Assembly: GCA_946611835.1 (NCBI GenBank)
Contig: CAMOEE010000009.1
Location: forward strand, 1-23,497
DNA length: 23,497 bases
Source: an uncultured Treponema sp.
Lineage (GTDB): Bacteria > Spirochaetota > Spirochaetia > Treponematales > Treponemataceae
Direction of reading: 5' to 3'
Both the position numbers and the translations under genes were made by a program. Position 1 is the stretch's first letter; each line of letters starts with the position of its first letter. Of the stretch, positions 7,392-15,070 are shown piece after piece. The notes under the pieces are model-generated. The model did not search any database. It had not been told where the DNA came from and worked only from the letters and a program-made list of their open reading frames with translations.

Positions 7392-8855
7392 ATGCTTGGT
7401 GCTAAAGAGAAAACTTCTTACGGACTCGGTGCTGTCGGAAAGGACATGGTTTACATGCTTTCAGCTTCCTATATCCTCTATTATTTTCAGGATATTCTTG
7501 GTGTCAGTGCTGCTGCAATGGGCCTCATTCTGCTCGTTGCCCGTGTCTTTGACGCATTCAATGACCCTGTTATGGGAGTCATAGTCGCAAAGACAAAGAC
7601 CCGCTGGGGAAAATTCCGCCCCTGGCTTTTGATTGGCACCATTACAAATGCCCTCGTTCTCTTTTTGATGTTCTCAGCTCCCCCAAGCCTGGATTCCAGG
7701 GGCCTCGTGGCTTATGCCGCCGTCACCTACATCGTCTGGGGCGTCACCTACACTATGATGGACATCCCCTACTGGTCGATGATTCCTGCCTTTACAAACG
7801 GCGGAAGGGAGCGGGAAGGGCTTACAACCCTTGCACGAAGCTGCGCCGGTGTCGGTTCTGCCGTCATTTCTATCGCAACAATGATAATCGTTCCAATGCT
7901 TGGAAAAACCTTCGGCGGTTCGGCTCCCAAAAATCTTACATCCCGCTATCCTGGCCAGCAGTGGATTGAGCTCAACGGCTTCAAGTATTTCACCCTGGGA
8001 GTTGCTCTTCTCTTCGTCTTTTTCACGGTCATCATGTGCCTTTCGATTAAGGAAAAATCTTCCGTAGATATGAAGACTGCAAAAATCTGCGAGATGTTTC
8101 GTGCTCTGGTCCAGAACGATCAGGCTATGTGCGTGGTCCTCACGATCGTCGTGGTAAATGTGGCTCTTTATATCACATCAAACCTGGTGATTTACTTCTT
8201 CAAGTACGATTTGGGCGGCACAAGATGGAATGACGGCTATGCGCTCTTTAACATGGTCAGCGGTGGAACGCAGATTCTTTCGATGATGATTCTGTATCCT
8301 GTCCTTCGTAATCTTTTCAGGCTCAACAACATCAAAATTTTCTATGTCAGCATTGGAATGAGCGTTGCCGGCTATATAATCCTTCTTGCCATGGCATCCC
8401 TGGGCGTTAACACTGTCGTTCCCTTCCTTATTCCCGGAGTCCTCGTTATGGCCAGCGCTGGCGTGAACAATGTAATCATCACGGTCTTCCTTGCAAATAC
8501 AGTTGACTACGGCGACTTGAAGAACGGCCGGCGTGATGAGAGCGTAATCTTCTCAATGCAGACTTTCGTCGTAAAGCTCGCTTCAGGAATCGCCGCATTC
8601 GTGGCATCCCTTGCCCTTTCGGTCCTTAATCTCAAACAGAACGCCGGCGACGGTGTCACGAGCAACATCGACTTTTCCCTTGGGGTTGCCGCAAGTTCCA
8701 AAATGGGCCTTCGCATGGTCATGACCCTTGTTCCGATTTTCGTCCTTGTGTGCGGCGTAATTATCTTCAAAACAAAGTTCATCCTGAACGACAAAAAAGT
8801 AGAGGAAATTAGTTCCGAACTTCAGGCAAGAAAGGCCTCTGAGAAGCAAGACTAG
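7392..8855 (+). CDS. GPH-family (MelB-like) sugar:cation symporter
   Basis: This 487-residue polytopic membrane protein has about 12 hydrophobic segments. The N-terminal part carries family hallmarks: YGLGAVGKDM, then VARVFDAFNDPVMGVIVAKT, then KTRWGKFRPWLLIG, matching the DP(I/V)MG and TRWGKFRP motifs of glycoside-pentoside-hexuronide symporters. The Asp residues in helix II (FDAFNDP) correspond to the cation-binding acids of MelB. The start at 7392 has AAAGGAG 10 nt upstream; the earlier in-frame GTG at 7365 lacks a site. It probably imports the galactoside cleaved by the GH36 enzyme encoded upstream, using Na+ or H+. Substrate is inferred from context, because GPH members also carry xylosides and glucuronides. 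Confidence 0.88.
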   Translation: MLGAKEKTSYGLGAVGKDMVYMLSASYILYYFQDILGVSAAAMGLILLVARVFDAFNDPVMGVIVAKTKTRWGKFRPWLLIGTITNALVLFLMFSAPPSLDSRGLVAYAAVTYIVWGVTYTMMDIPYWSMIPAFTNGGREREGLTTLARSCAGVGSAVISIATMIIVPMLGKTFGGSAPKNLTSRYPGQQWIELNGFKYFTLGVALLFVFFTVIMCLSIKEKSSVDMKTAKICEMFRALVQNDQAMCVVLTIVVVNVALYITSNLVIYFFKYDLGGTRWNDGYALFNMVSGGTQILSMMILYPVLRNLFRLNNIKIFYVSIGMSVAGYIILLAMASLGVNTVVPFLIPGVLVMASAGVNNVIITVFLANTVDYGDLKNGRRDESVIFSMQTFVVKLASGIAAFVASLALSVLNLKQNAGDGVTSNIDFSLGVAASSKMGLRMVMTLVPIFVLVCGVIIFKTKFILNDKKVEEISSELQARKASEKQD

Positions 8856-8879
8856 TCCTGCAAGAAAATGTAGGGATGG

Positions 8880-8967
8880 GCGCTACCTGCCTTGCGGCAG
8901 GTCGGCTGTTCCGTCCTTCGCTCACGCTCATAGCCTACGGCTACTTCGGGACTACATAGCCTAGCGC
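8880..8967. repeat. Structured GC-rich intergenic element (REP-like)
   Basis: GCGCTA (8880-8885) and TAGCGC (8962-8967) pair to close an element with two inner hairpins: ACCTGCC-TTGC-GGCAGGT (8885-8902) and TAGCC-TAC-GGCTA (8931-8943). Its base composition is much richer in GC than the genes around it. It lies between the convergent symporter and XRE genes and has no ORF. Elements of this look are often multicopy in the host genome. It may also end transcription from one or both sides. Confidence 0.6.
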
Positions 8968-8981
8968 AAAAATCACGAATG

Positions 8982-9323
8982 CTATTTTTTTCTTTCTGCT
9001 AAAACATGAATCATTACCGACAAAAAATCTAATTCTTTTTCATCTAATTGTTTTAAATCGTCAAGAAGATAACGGAACGAATAAAAGTCTTCATAATTCT
9101 TCGGAAGGCTTTTATCATCTTTTCCCGTGACTAGATATTCAACGCTTACATTTAAAACATTTGCTATTTTTACCGCAATATCGGCTGGTGGCATGACTTC
9201 ACGAGCATTCAGATAGCAGTCAACTGTTGGTTTGGGAACTCCAATTTTCGCCGCCAGTTCTTTTACAGTCAAATCATTGTAATTCAATTCTTCTCGCAAA
9301 TTTATTTTAAATGAATTTCCCAT
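8982..9323 (-). CDS. XRE-family helix-turn-helix regulator
   Basis: This 113-residue protein has a Cro/CI-type HTH in residues about 10-65: NDLTVKELAAKIGVPKPTVDCYLNAREVMPPADIAVKIANVLNVSVEYLVTG, in which the ELA..IGVPKPTVD helices and the trailing VSVEYLVTG are standard. The C-terminal 45 residues are acidic and helical, possibly for dimerisation. It is transcribed divergently from the hypothetical gene at 9403. The 79-bp shared gap has small inverted repeats (AATGA/TCATT at 9336-9349 and GTGAT/ATCAC at 9392-9412) that could be its operators. No clear Shine-Dalgarno precedes the start. It probably controls itself and the rightward genes at the head of the polysaccharide cluster, which is inference. 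Confidence 0.88.
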   Translation of the reverse strand: MGNSFKINLREELNYNDLTVKELAAKIGVPKPTVDCYLNAREVMPPADIAVKIANVLNVSVEYLVTGKDDKSLPKNYEDFYSFRYLLDDLKQLDEKELDFLSVMIHVLAERKK

Positions 9324-9358
9324 GTTTTTTATGATAATGAGATTTCATTGTTTCTTGA

Positions 9359-9387
9359 TTGACAGTAGTGAAAAATCCATATAATAT
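9359..9387 (+). promoter_or_regulatory. Promoter for the rightward polysaccharide cluster
   Basis: TTGACA (9359-9364) is followed by an overlapping TATAAT (9380-9385, 15-bp spacing) and TAATAT (9382-9387, 17-bp spacing). Transcription would start near 9392-9394, only about 10 nt before the ATG at 9403. The GTGAT/ATCAC inverted repeat at 9392-9412 covers the start site. Confidence 0.6.
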
Positions 9388-9402
9388 TCTTGTGATATTG
9401 AT

Positions 9403-9906
9403 ATGTCATCACAGTTTTATAAATCGATGATATATCAATCTTTTAAGGATATTTTGACGAGATACGCCCTTCTTTGCGGTTCTGCTCCAGAAAATTACAG
9501 GCAGAAAAAGCTGAATGACATGTTTGATTCTCTCTCTGAAAAAGATGGCTGGAATGTTACCTGTATGGCAAACGGTAGCGATGAGTTCATGCTGGACTTT
9601 GCGTTGAATAATGTTCTGGACGGAAACACTGATGATGAAGTGTCTGGGCTGTTCCTGTATTTCTGCACCAAAACTCCGGTTGCCGATAGCGAAAAAACAT
9701 TCTGGCTCGGTGAAAACGAAATCAGAAAAGATGTGATTGAGCATTACGCAAAGCTTTTTGCAGAAAGCGGGATTGATTTTCAGCTTGTGTATGACAGCGA
9801 CCACGAGATTGTGAGTGAAGAAGAGCTGGGATACGAAGAATTGTCAGAGGATGAACGGCAGGAATTTGTCGCAAAGGTGAAGTCTGGGGCTATAAGGATT
9901 GGGTAA
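9403..9906 (+). CDS. Hypothetical acidic protein
   Basis: This 167-residue protein is not recognised. It has no signal peptide and no membrane segment. It is acidic, especially at the C-terminus (EEELGYEELSEDERQEF), and has a central hydrophobic stretch (VSGLFLYFCTKTP). The start at 9403 is the first in frame after the promoter, but no Shine-Dalgarno precedes it. It diverges from the XRE regulator and is followed after 33 bp by the flippase gene, so it may be a regulated leader gene of the polysaccharide operon or a partner of the regulator. Codon use resembles real genes, and the reading frame is clean over its length. Confidence 0.7.
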   Translation: MSSQFYKSMIYQSFKDILTRYALLCGSAPENYRQKKLNDMFDSLSEKDGWNVTCMANGSDEFMLDFALNNVLDGNTDDEVSGLFLYFCTKTPVADSEKTFWLGENEIRKDVIEHYAKLFAESGIDFQLVYDSDHEIVSEEELGYEELSEDERQEFVAKVKSGAIRIG

Positions 9907-9939
9907 ATGCAGAAGATGTCAGAGAGGATTTTTTGTTAG

Positions 9940-11427
9940 ATGTTGCAGAATCTGACTACTCGTAAAAAAGAAGTTTTGCTCACAGTTGCTAGTAATCTCT
10001 TGCTGCAAGTCGTTACCGCTGTCTGTGGTTTTATCCTGCCACCGCTTGTAATCAGCACATTTGGTTCTTCCGTGAACGGCATGGTTTCCTCCATTGCGCA
10101 GTTTATTGCATATCTTAATATTGTTGAGGCAGGTGTAGGGGGAGCTTCGATTGCAGCTTTGTACAGGCCCCTTGCTTTGGGGGATACGGCTGAACGAAAT
10201 GCAATCTTGAGTGCCACGGCAAAGTTCTATAACCGTTCCGGCCTGCTGTTCACCATTCTTATTTTTATACTTTCGTTTGTGTATCCGCTGCTTGTCGGGG
10301 GCGAAGTTGACCGTATGCATTCTGCCCTTATGGTTTTGGTGCTTGGTATAACAGGTGCTGCGGAATTCTTTTTGATTGGAAAATACCGTGTACTTTTAAC
10401 TGCGGATAAAAAAATCTATGTGATTTCCCTTGTGCAGATGGGGGCACTAATCGTAAGTACGGCTCTTGCAGTAGTTCTTATAAAAGCTGGATTTGGGATT
10501 CTTCTTGTAAAACTGTCTTCTGCATTGATGTTTCTTGCCCGTTATCTGGTGCTGGCACTTTATGTGCGGCTGCATTATCCGAAAGTAAACTTCCATGCTG
10601 AGCCAGATACTCAGGCAATCAGCCAGAGCAAAAATGTGCTGGTTCATCAGATTGGCAGCCTTGTGGTCTTTAATTCGCCTCTTGTGATTATCACGGTTTT
10701 CTGCTCGTTAAAGGATGCCAGTGTCTATACCGTCTATGCCCTTGTTTTTAACGGCGTGAGCCAGCTTTTGGGCTCCTTCAGCAACGGCATGCAGTCTTTC
10801 TTTGGAGAGTCTCTGGTAACTGATTCAATTGAGCGCACTCGAAACATTTTTGCCCGCTATGAAACTGTCTATTTTGCAATCGAGGGCTGGTTTTATGCAA
10901 TGACCTATCTTCTGATTATGCCTTTTATGAGGCTTTACACAGTAAATATGACAGACACGCAATATATACAGCCTGTCCTTGCTGTCCTGTTTGTATTTGT
11001 CGGGGTCCTTAATAATCTTCGGAATCCTGCAGTTCAGCTTATAAATGCGGCCGGTCATTTTAAGAAGACTCAGTGGAGAAGCGTTGCGGAGGCAGTAATA
11101 AATGTAGTGTGCAGTATAGCCGGAGTTATGATTCTTGGTTTCAAAGGCGTTCTTTTGGGGGCTGTCTGTTCAGGCTTGTACCGGGGAGTTGATGTACTTG
11201 TTTACACTAGCCGCCATATTCTTAAATCTGCAAAAATTGGAATTACTTCCTTTATAAAAATAGTATTCTGCAGTTTTCTCTTTTTTGTGCTTTGCTTTTT
11301 GTTCCAGCGGTACTCATTTCAGCCTGATTCATATATTCAGTGGGTGGGGTTGGCTGCTTTGTACGGCATGCTTCTGGCATTGTCATTTGCCTTGTTTTTT
11401 ATCTGCCGAAAGACGGTTAGAAAATAA
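9940..11427 (+). CDS. Polysaccharide flippase, Wzx-like (MOP/MATE superfamily)
   Basis: This 495-residue integral membrane protein has about 12-14 hydrophobic segments. The N-terminus reads LLLQVVTAVCGFILPPLVISTFGSSVNGMVSSIAQFIAYLNIVEAG, with the Q..........P.......G...G........Y pattern seen in PST/Wzx lipid-linked oligosaccharide flippases. It would move undecaprenyl-linked repeat units across the inner membrane. It opens a cluster with an EpsG/Wzy-like polymerase and several transferases, which supports the role. The start at 9940 has AGAGAGG about 12 nt upstream, a rather long spacing. An ATPase/DUF4143 unit separates it from the rest of the cluster. A small CGGAAC/GTTCCG inverted repeat follows its stop (11430-11454). 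Confidence 0.8.
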   Translation: MLQNLTTRKKEVLLTVASNLLLQVVTAVCGFILPPLVISTFGSSVNGMVSSIAQFIAYLNIVEAGVGGASIAALYRPLALGDTAERNAILSATAKFYNRSGLLFTILIFILSFVYPLLVGGEVDRMHSALMVLVLGITGAAEFFLIGKYRVLLTADKKIYVISLVQMGALIVSTALAVVLIKAGFGILLVKLSSALMFLARYLVLALYVRLHYPKVNFHAEPDTQAISQSKNVLVHQIGSLVVFNSPLVIITVFCSLKDASVYTVYALVFNGVSQLLGSFSNGMQSFFGESLVTDSIERTRNIFARYETVYFAIEGWFYAMTYLLIMPFMRLYTVNMTDTQYIQPVLAVLFVFVGVLNNLRNPAVQLINAAGHFKKTQWRSVAEAVINVVCSIAGVMILGFKGVLLGAVCSGLYRGVDVLVYTSRHILKSAKIGITSFIKIVFCSFLFFVLCFLFQRYSFQPDSYIQWVGLAALYGMLLALSFALFFICRKTVRK

Positions 11428-11458
11428 ATCGGAACTGTTTGAAAAAAGGTTCCGGCAT

Positions 11459-11480
11459 GTTCTTTGACAGTTCTATTTTT
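11459..11480 (+). repeat. Left inverted repeat of the ATPase unit
   Basis: TTTGACAGTTCTATTTTT (11463-11480), preceded by GTTC, is the exact reverse complement of 12911-12928 on the far side of the ATPase gene. The GTTC extension is also mirrored on the right, after a one-base insertion (GAAC 12930-12933). Confidence 0.8.
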
Positions 11481-11482
11481 TT

Positions 11483-11520
11483 ATTGAAAACTTGCGTCGT
11501 TTCTGTCGTAAGTTTTCAAT
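11483..11520 (+). repeat. Palindrome copy 1 upstream of ATPase 1
   Basis: ATTGAAAACTT (11483-11493) and AAGTTTTCAAT (11510-11520) form perfect 11-bp arms. Pairing continues inward through a G-T wobble and two C-G pairs. The centre TCGTTTCTGTCG is shared with copy 2. This copy lies upstream of the candidate -35 box, so it would not be in the message from that promoter. Confidence 0.85.
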
Positions 11521-11524
11521 AAGC

Positions 11525-11559
11525 TTGTGTAAAATCAGATTCAGTGTTATGGTTATACT
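11525..11559 (+). promoter_or_regulatory. Candidate promoter between the two palindromes
   Basis: TTGTGT (11525-11530), 17 bp, then TATGGT (11548-11553); a better -10 word, TATACT, is at 11554-11559 but lacks a well-placed -35. Both options put the promoter between palindrome copies 1 and 2. Confidence 0.4.
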
Positions 11560-11596
11560 GAAAACTTACATCGTTTCTGTCGTAAGTTTTCAGTAT
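11555..11596 (+). repeat. Palindrome copy 2 upstream of ATPase 1
   Basis: ATACTGAAAACTTAC (11555-11569) and GTAAGTTTTCAGTAT (11582-11596) form a perfect 15-bp inverted repeat around a 12-nt centre. It shares the core and centre of copy 1, 74 bp away. It covers the predicted transcription start and ends 25 bp before the chosen start codon. Confidence 0.9.
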
Positions 11597-11621
11597 GTTT
11601 ATAGTGAGGAATCATTGCTGT

Positions 11622-12896
11622 ATGTTCAATCGAAACTTATATTTGCAGAAAATAATTGACTACATGTGGGATGGCCAGATAAAGGTTATAACTGGCATTC
11701 GCAGATGTGGAAAATCAACGCTTTTATTTGAGCTTTTCTATAAGTATCTTTTGAAAAATAATGTTTCTGCCGACTGCATTATTAAAATTCAGCTTGATAA
11801 GCGTTCCTTTGCAAAGTACAGAAATCCAATTGCCCTTGCGGAATATGTTGAGAGTTTAGTTTCTGGAAAAACGGAGCAATTCTATCTTTTTATTGATGAA
11901 ATTCAGTTTTGCTATCCGGTGCCAGATGCTGATAATCCCGGCTATGAGATTACCGTGTATGATATGCTCAATGAGTTGAAAGATTATAAGAACCTCGATG
12001 TATATGTAACAGGCTCGAATTCAAAAATGCTTTCAAAAGATATTGCTACAGAATTTCGCGGGCGTTCATCGCAAATTCATGTGTATCCATTAAGTTTTTC
12101 TGAGTATCATGAGGCTAAAAATGGCGATAAACGTGACGATTTTGACCAGTACATGCTTTATGGTGGGTTACCGTATCTTCTTCACTTAAAAAATGAAGTC
12201 CAGTACAAGCAGTATCTGTCGTCGCTTTTTGAAGAGGTATACATAAAGGATATTGTAGAGCGAAATAGAATTGAGAGAAGGGATGTTCTTGAGAATATTC
12301 TGGATTTGCTCAGCTCGATGATTAGTTCTCTGACGAATCCCTTGAACCTGACCAATTCGCTAAAAAGCGTCAGAAACGAAAAGCTCAGTATCAATACAGT
12401 CAGTGATTATATTGGTTATTGCAAGGATGCTTTTTTACTGAGCGAGGCAAAGCGATATGATGTAAAAGGTAAGCATTATTTTGATTATCCGAACAAGTAT
12501 TATTTTACAGACATTGGATTACGAAATGCCCGGCTAGGTTTCAGACAGTTTGATTCTGGTCATATCATGGAAAACCTCATTTACAATGAGCTGCTTTTGC
12601 GCGGATATTCTGTTGATGTCGGCGTTGTTGTAGACCGCAGAAAAGGCGCAAATGCACAGAAAGAAATTGATTTTGTTGTGAATCATGGTGATAAGCGTGT
12701 ATACATTCAGTCTGCATGGCAGATGAACACAGATGAAAAAATAGCTTCTGAACTGGATTCTCTGAAGCTTGCAAAAGATTTTTTTGCAAAAGTGATTATT
12801 CAGAATGATATTCCGCACAAATTTCTGGATGATGATGGAATAATGCACTGCAATTTAATTGATTTTCTGTTGGAGCCGAATATCCTGCCTCTCTAA
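11622..12896 (+). CDS. AAA ATPase with C-terminal DUF4143 (paralogue 1)
   Basis: This 424-residue protein has an N-terminal P-loop ATPase (AAA_14 type). Walker A is GIRRCGKST at residues 25-33, Walker B is FYLFIDEIQ near 92-99, and TGSNSKML is a sensor-like motif. The C-terminal DUF4143 domain, distantly related to PD-(D/E)XK nucleases, has KEIDFVV followed by KRVYIQSAW. The catalytic E-x-K is replaced by Q-S-A, so nuclease activity is doubtful. The start at 11622 is chosen because it aligns with the paralogue at 18517. An earlier ATG at 11595 lies inside the palindrome. GTGAGGA sits 11 nt upstream. The family is abundant in gut bacteria and archaea, and its role is unknown. It interrupts the glycan cluster inside an 18-bp inverted repeat. 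Confidence 0.88.
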   Translation: MFNRNLYLQKIIDYMWDGQIKVITGIRRCGKSTLLFELFYKYLLKNNVSADCIIKIQLDKRSFAKYRNPIALAEYVESLVSGKTEQFYLFIDEIQFCYPVPDADNPGYEITVYDMLNELKDYKNLDVYVTGSNSKMLSKDIATEFRGRSSQIHVYPLSFSEYHEAKNGDKRDDFDQYMLYGGLPYLLHLKNEVQYKQYLSSLFEEVYIKDIVERNRIERRDVLENILDLLSSMISSLTNPLNLTNSLKSVRNEKLSINTVSDYIGYCKDAFLLSEAKRYDVKGKHYFDYPNKYYFTDIGLRNARLGFRQFDSGHIMENLIYNELLLRGYSVDVGVVVDRRKGANAQKEIDFVVNHGDKRVYIQSAWQMNTDEKIASELDSLKLAKDFFAKVIIQNDIPHKFLDDDGIMHCNLIDFLLEPNILPL

Positions 12897-12910
12897 ACTA
12901 TTCTCTACAC

Positions 12911-12933
12911 AAAAATAGAACTGTCAAACGAAC
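12911..12933 (+). repeat. Right inverted repeat of the ATPase unit
   Basis: AAAAATAGAACTGTCAAA (12911-12928) is the exact reverse complement of 11463-11480. It starts 14 bp after the ATPase stop and is followed by C and GAAC. No target duplication is evident outside the pair. Confidence 0.8.
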
Positions 12934-12986
12934 ACTAAAACTGATTTTTACAGGCTTTTATAGCCTTGAAAAAATAGAGGTGTTCC

Positions 12987-13973
12987 ATGGCAGAAATTAC
13001 ATCGCCAAAAATCTCAATTATCGTTCCTGTTTACAAGGTGGAGCAGTACCTGCGCCGTTGCCTCGACAGCATTGCTTCCCAGACCTTTACCGACTGGGAG
13101 TGCATTCTCATAGATGACGGCTCGCCAGACAAGAGCGGGGCAATATGCGACGAATATGCAGGGCGTGACAGCCGCTTCCGTGTGATTCACCAGGAAAACA
13201 AGGGCGTAAGCGCTGCCCGCAACGCCGGACTGGGTGCGGCTCGGGGCGAGTGGATTGGCTTTGTGGACAGCGATGATTGGGTGGAGGCTGACTTTATTGA
13301 GTTGTTATATCTCTCGGCTTGTGAATCTGGTGCAGATATTGTCGGTTGTGATGCTCTCGATGAAACAGAATACGATTCTATTTTAAGTAAAAACAATATA
13401 CTGCTTCCAAATTTTGATCTAGTAGAAAACTTATTAAGAAATAAGTTGCATGGTGCATTATATTTATATTTAATAAAGCGCGAACGGTTAAAAAGTATTT
13501 CATTTGCAGACGGCATGAATATTTGCGAGGATTTACTTGTCAGTATAAAACTTTTTGTTTCCAAACCGAAGATTGCATATATTTCAAAGCCTTTATACCA
13601 TTATCGAACTTCCAATACGAATTCAATTACAAGGTCTGTGTTCTCAAAAGAAAAATGCCTGCAGTTAGTAAAGTCTATGGAACTTATTAAGCAAGTTCTT
13701 AAAGAAAATCAAATTTATGATGAACATATATCAGGAATTATCTTACGAAAAAAATACATAAAATTAAAAATTCTCTACAAAAGCTCTTTTTCGACAAGCA
13801 TGAAGTTTTATGGTCTGTATCCGGGATTATCTAAGCATGTGAAAGTAATATCTCTTTCCACTCTTTTTCAGAAAATCTTGCTTTTCTGCACAGAGATTAG
13901 ATGTATACCTGCGGTTTGGGTGTGTCTTAAGTTTTTCAAATTCTACTGGAAAAACAAGAAGGAGAATTTGTAA
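12987..13973 (+). CDS. Family 2 glycosyltransferase
   Basis: This 328-residue GT-A enzyme has the GT2 signatures in order: ISIIVPVYKVEQYLRRCLDSI (residues 8-28), then ECILIDDGSPDKSG, then NKGVSAARNAGL, and the DxD-like GFVDSDDWVE near residues 90-101. It adds a sugar from a nucleotide donor to the growing lipid-linked repeat unit. The start at 12987 has AGAGGTG just upstream. The first 100 codons or so are GC-rich, and the composition then drops abruptly near 13290 to the AT-rich style of the genes that follow. The conserved catalytic part therefore seems to come from a different donor than the variable C-terminal half. The stop is 2 bp before the next start. Confidence 0.9.
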   Translation: MAEITSPKISIIVPVYKVEQYLRRCLDSIASQTFTDWECILIDDGSPDKSGAICDEYAGRDSRFRVIHQENKGVSAARNAGLGAARGEWIGFVDSDDWVEADFIELLYLSACESGADIVGCDALDETEYDSILSKNNILLPNFDLVENLLRNKLHGALYLYLIKRERLKSISFADGMNICEDLLVSIKLFVSKPKIAYISKPLYHYRTSNTNSITRSVFSKEKCLQLVKSMELIKQVLKENQIYDEHISGIILRKKYIKLKILYKSSFSTSMKFYGLYPGLSKHVKVISLSTLFQKILLFCTEIRCIPAVWVCLKFFKFYWKNKKENL

Positions 13974-13975
13974 AA

Positions 13976-15067
13976 GTGTTTGCTTATATCCTTATATATG
14001 TGCTTGCATTTTTATTTTCTCTTTGTTATTCGAAAAGCCGTGATGAATATGCGATTGTAGTTTTTAAACTACTTGCTTTTATTACTTTGTTTCTTCCGAT
14101 TGCGTTCCGGTATAACATAGGAACTGATTATAAAAGTTATGCACATTTTGTAAAAAGTGCGATTTTTTCTGACAAATATACAGTGTTTGAATATGGCTGG
14201 GCTTTGATTATCAAGCTGATAGATATTTTCAATATTGATATTCAGTTTTTCTTTATTATCCCGGCTTTTTTCACGATTCTTATTCTTTTTTCTGTTGTGC
14301 CTCGTACATACTTTGGGATTTGTATACCTGCATATATTTCAATTGCATATTTAGAATCATTTTCCCTTGTCCGTCAGGCATTTGCGGCGAGCATCTTCCT
14401 GTTATGTGCAAAAAGTTTTATCGAGAAGAGAAAAGTAAAAACTTTGTTCTGGTTCGTTGTTGCAGTTTTATTTCATAAATCTGCTATTTTTATGCTGCCG
14501 TTGCTGTTTGCTTCGTGCTTCAAATGGAAATGTCTGAATCGCTATTCCTTAGTTTTCATTTTTCTTTTGTTATGCACTTTCTTTTCTATGTTTAATATTG
14601 CTTCTTTTTTGATGAAAAACATACTTGGAAATTCAATTTACGCAGGCTACGTCGGAAGTATGTATGACAAAAAAACGGAGATGGGAACTGGTTTAGGTCT
14701 TGTACTTCGACTGATTATGTTCTGTGCAATATTGTTTTGCTGTAGTCGTTCTGCAATAAATAATGAAAGTCCTATGCTTGTTTCCAGACAATATGTTCTT
14801 AGTTGTTTTGCTGTAATAATGCTTGGACTATCTCACATTCTTGCGGCACAGATACACATATTTAACAGAATTCCAAATCTTTTTTCTCCGTTTTATGTTT
14901 TTTTTCTTCTTGTGCTTGTGCAATCGAAATCTAAATTTAGAAAACTTGGGTTAATAATTGTCCTTCTGATTCTTTTTGTTCTTTTTATAAAGACGCTACA
15001 AGTTTCTTCTAGTTCACTGGGGCATGGACTGGGAATAGTTCCGTATCAATCTGTTTTTTCGAGGTAG
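13976..15067 (+). CDS. EpsG/Wzy-like polysaccharide polymerase
   Basis: This 363-residue, very hydrophobic membrane protein has about 9-11 transmembrane segments. IAFRYNIGTDYKSYAHFV (residues about 42-59) matches the R..(V/I)GTDY..Y motif of EpsG-family proteins. FSLVRQAFAASIFLLCAKSFIEKRK followed by FHKSAIFMLP matches their central RQ.......A......K....F..L...A..FH.SA motif. These proteins polymerise exported repeat units. The start is GTG at 13976, 2 bp after the GT2 stop, with GGAG 11 nt upstream. Composition is strongly AT-rich. The last 30 residues, after the final membrane segment, are polar. Confidence in the fold is good; the polymerised sugar is unknown. Confidence 0.82.
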   Translation: MFAYILIYVLAFLFSLCYSKSRDEYAIVVFKLLAFITLFLPIAFRYNIGTDYKSYAHFVKSAIFSDKYTVFEYGWALIIKLIDIFNIDIQFFFIIPAFFTILILFSVVPRTYFGICIPAYISIAYLESFSLVRQAFAASIFLLCAKSFIEKRKVKTLFWFVVAVLFHKSAIFMLPLLFASCFKWKCLNRYSLVFIFLLLCTFFSMFNIASFLMKNILGNSIYAGYVGSMYDKKTEMGTGLGLVLRLIMFCAILFCCSRSAINNESPMLVSRQYVLSCFAVIMLGLSHILAAQIHIFNRIPNLFSPFYVFFLLVLVQSKSKFRKLGLIIVLLILFVLFIKTLQVSSSSLGHGLGIVPYQSVFSR

Positions 15068-15070
15068 TAT

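Noticed and set aside
11432..11473. GAACTGT/ACAGTTC pairing as an additional end of the ATPase unit
   Set aside because: Only 7 bp and partly within the flippase terminator-like repeat; too weak beside the 18-bp ends.
11570..11581. Palindrome pair as a type III toxin-antitoxin RNA repeat
   Set aside because: Only two copies, the first outside the predicted transcript, and the downstream gene is an ATPase, not a ToxN-like endoribonuclease.
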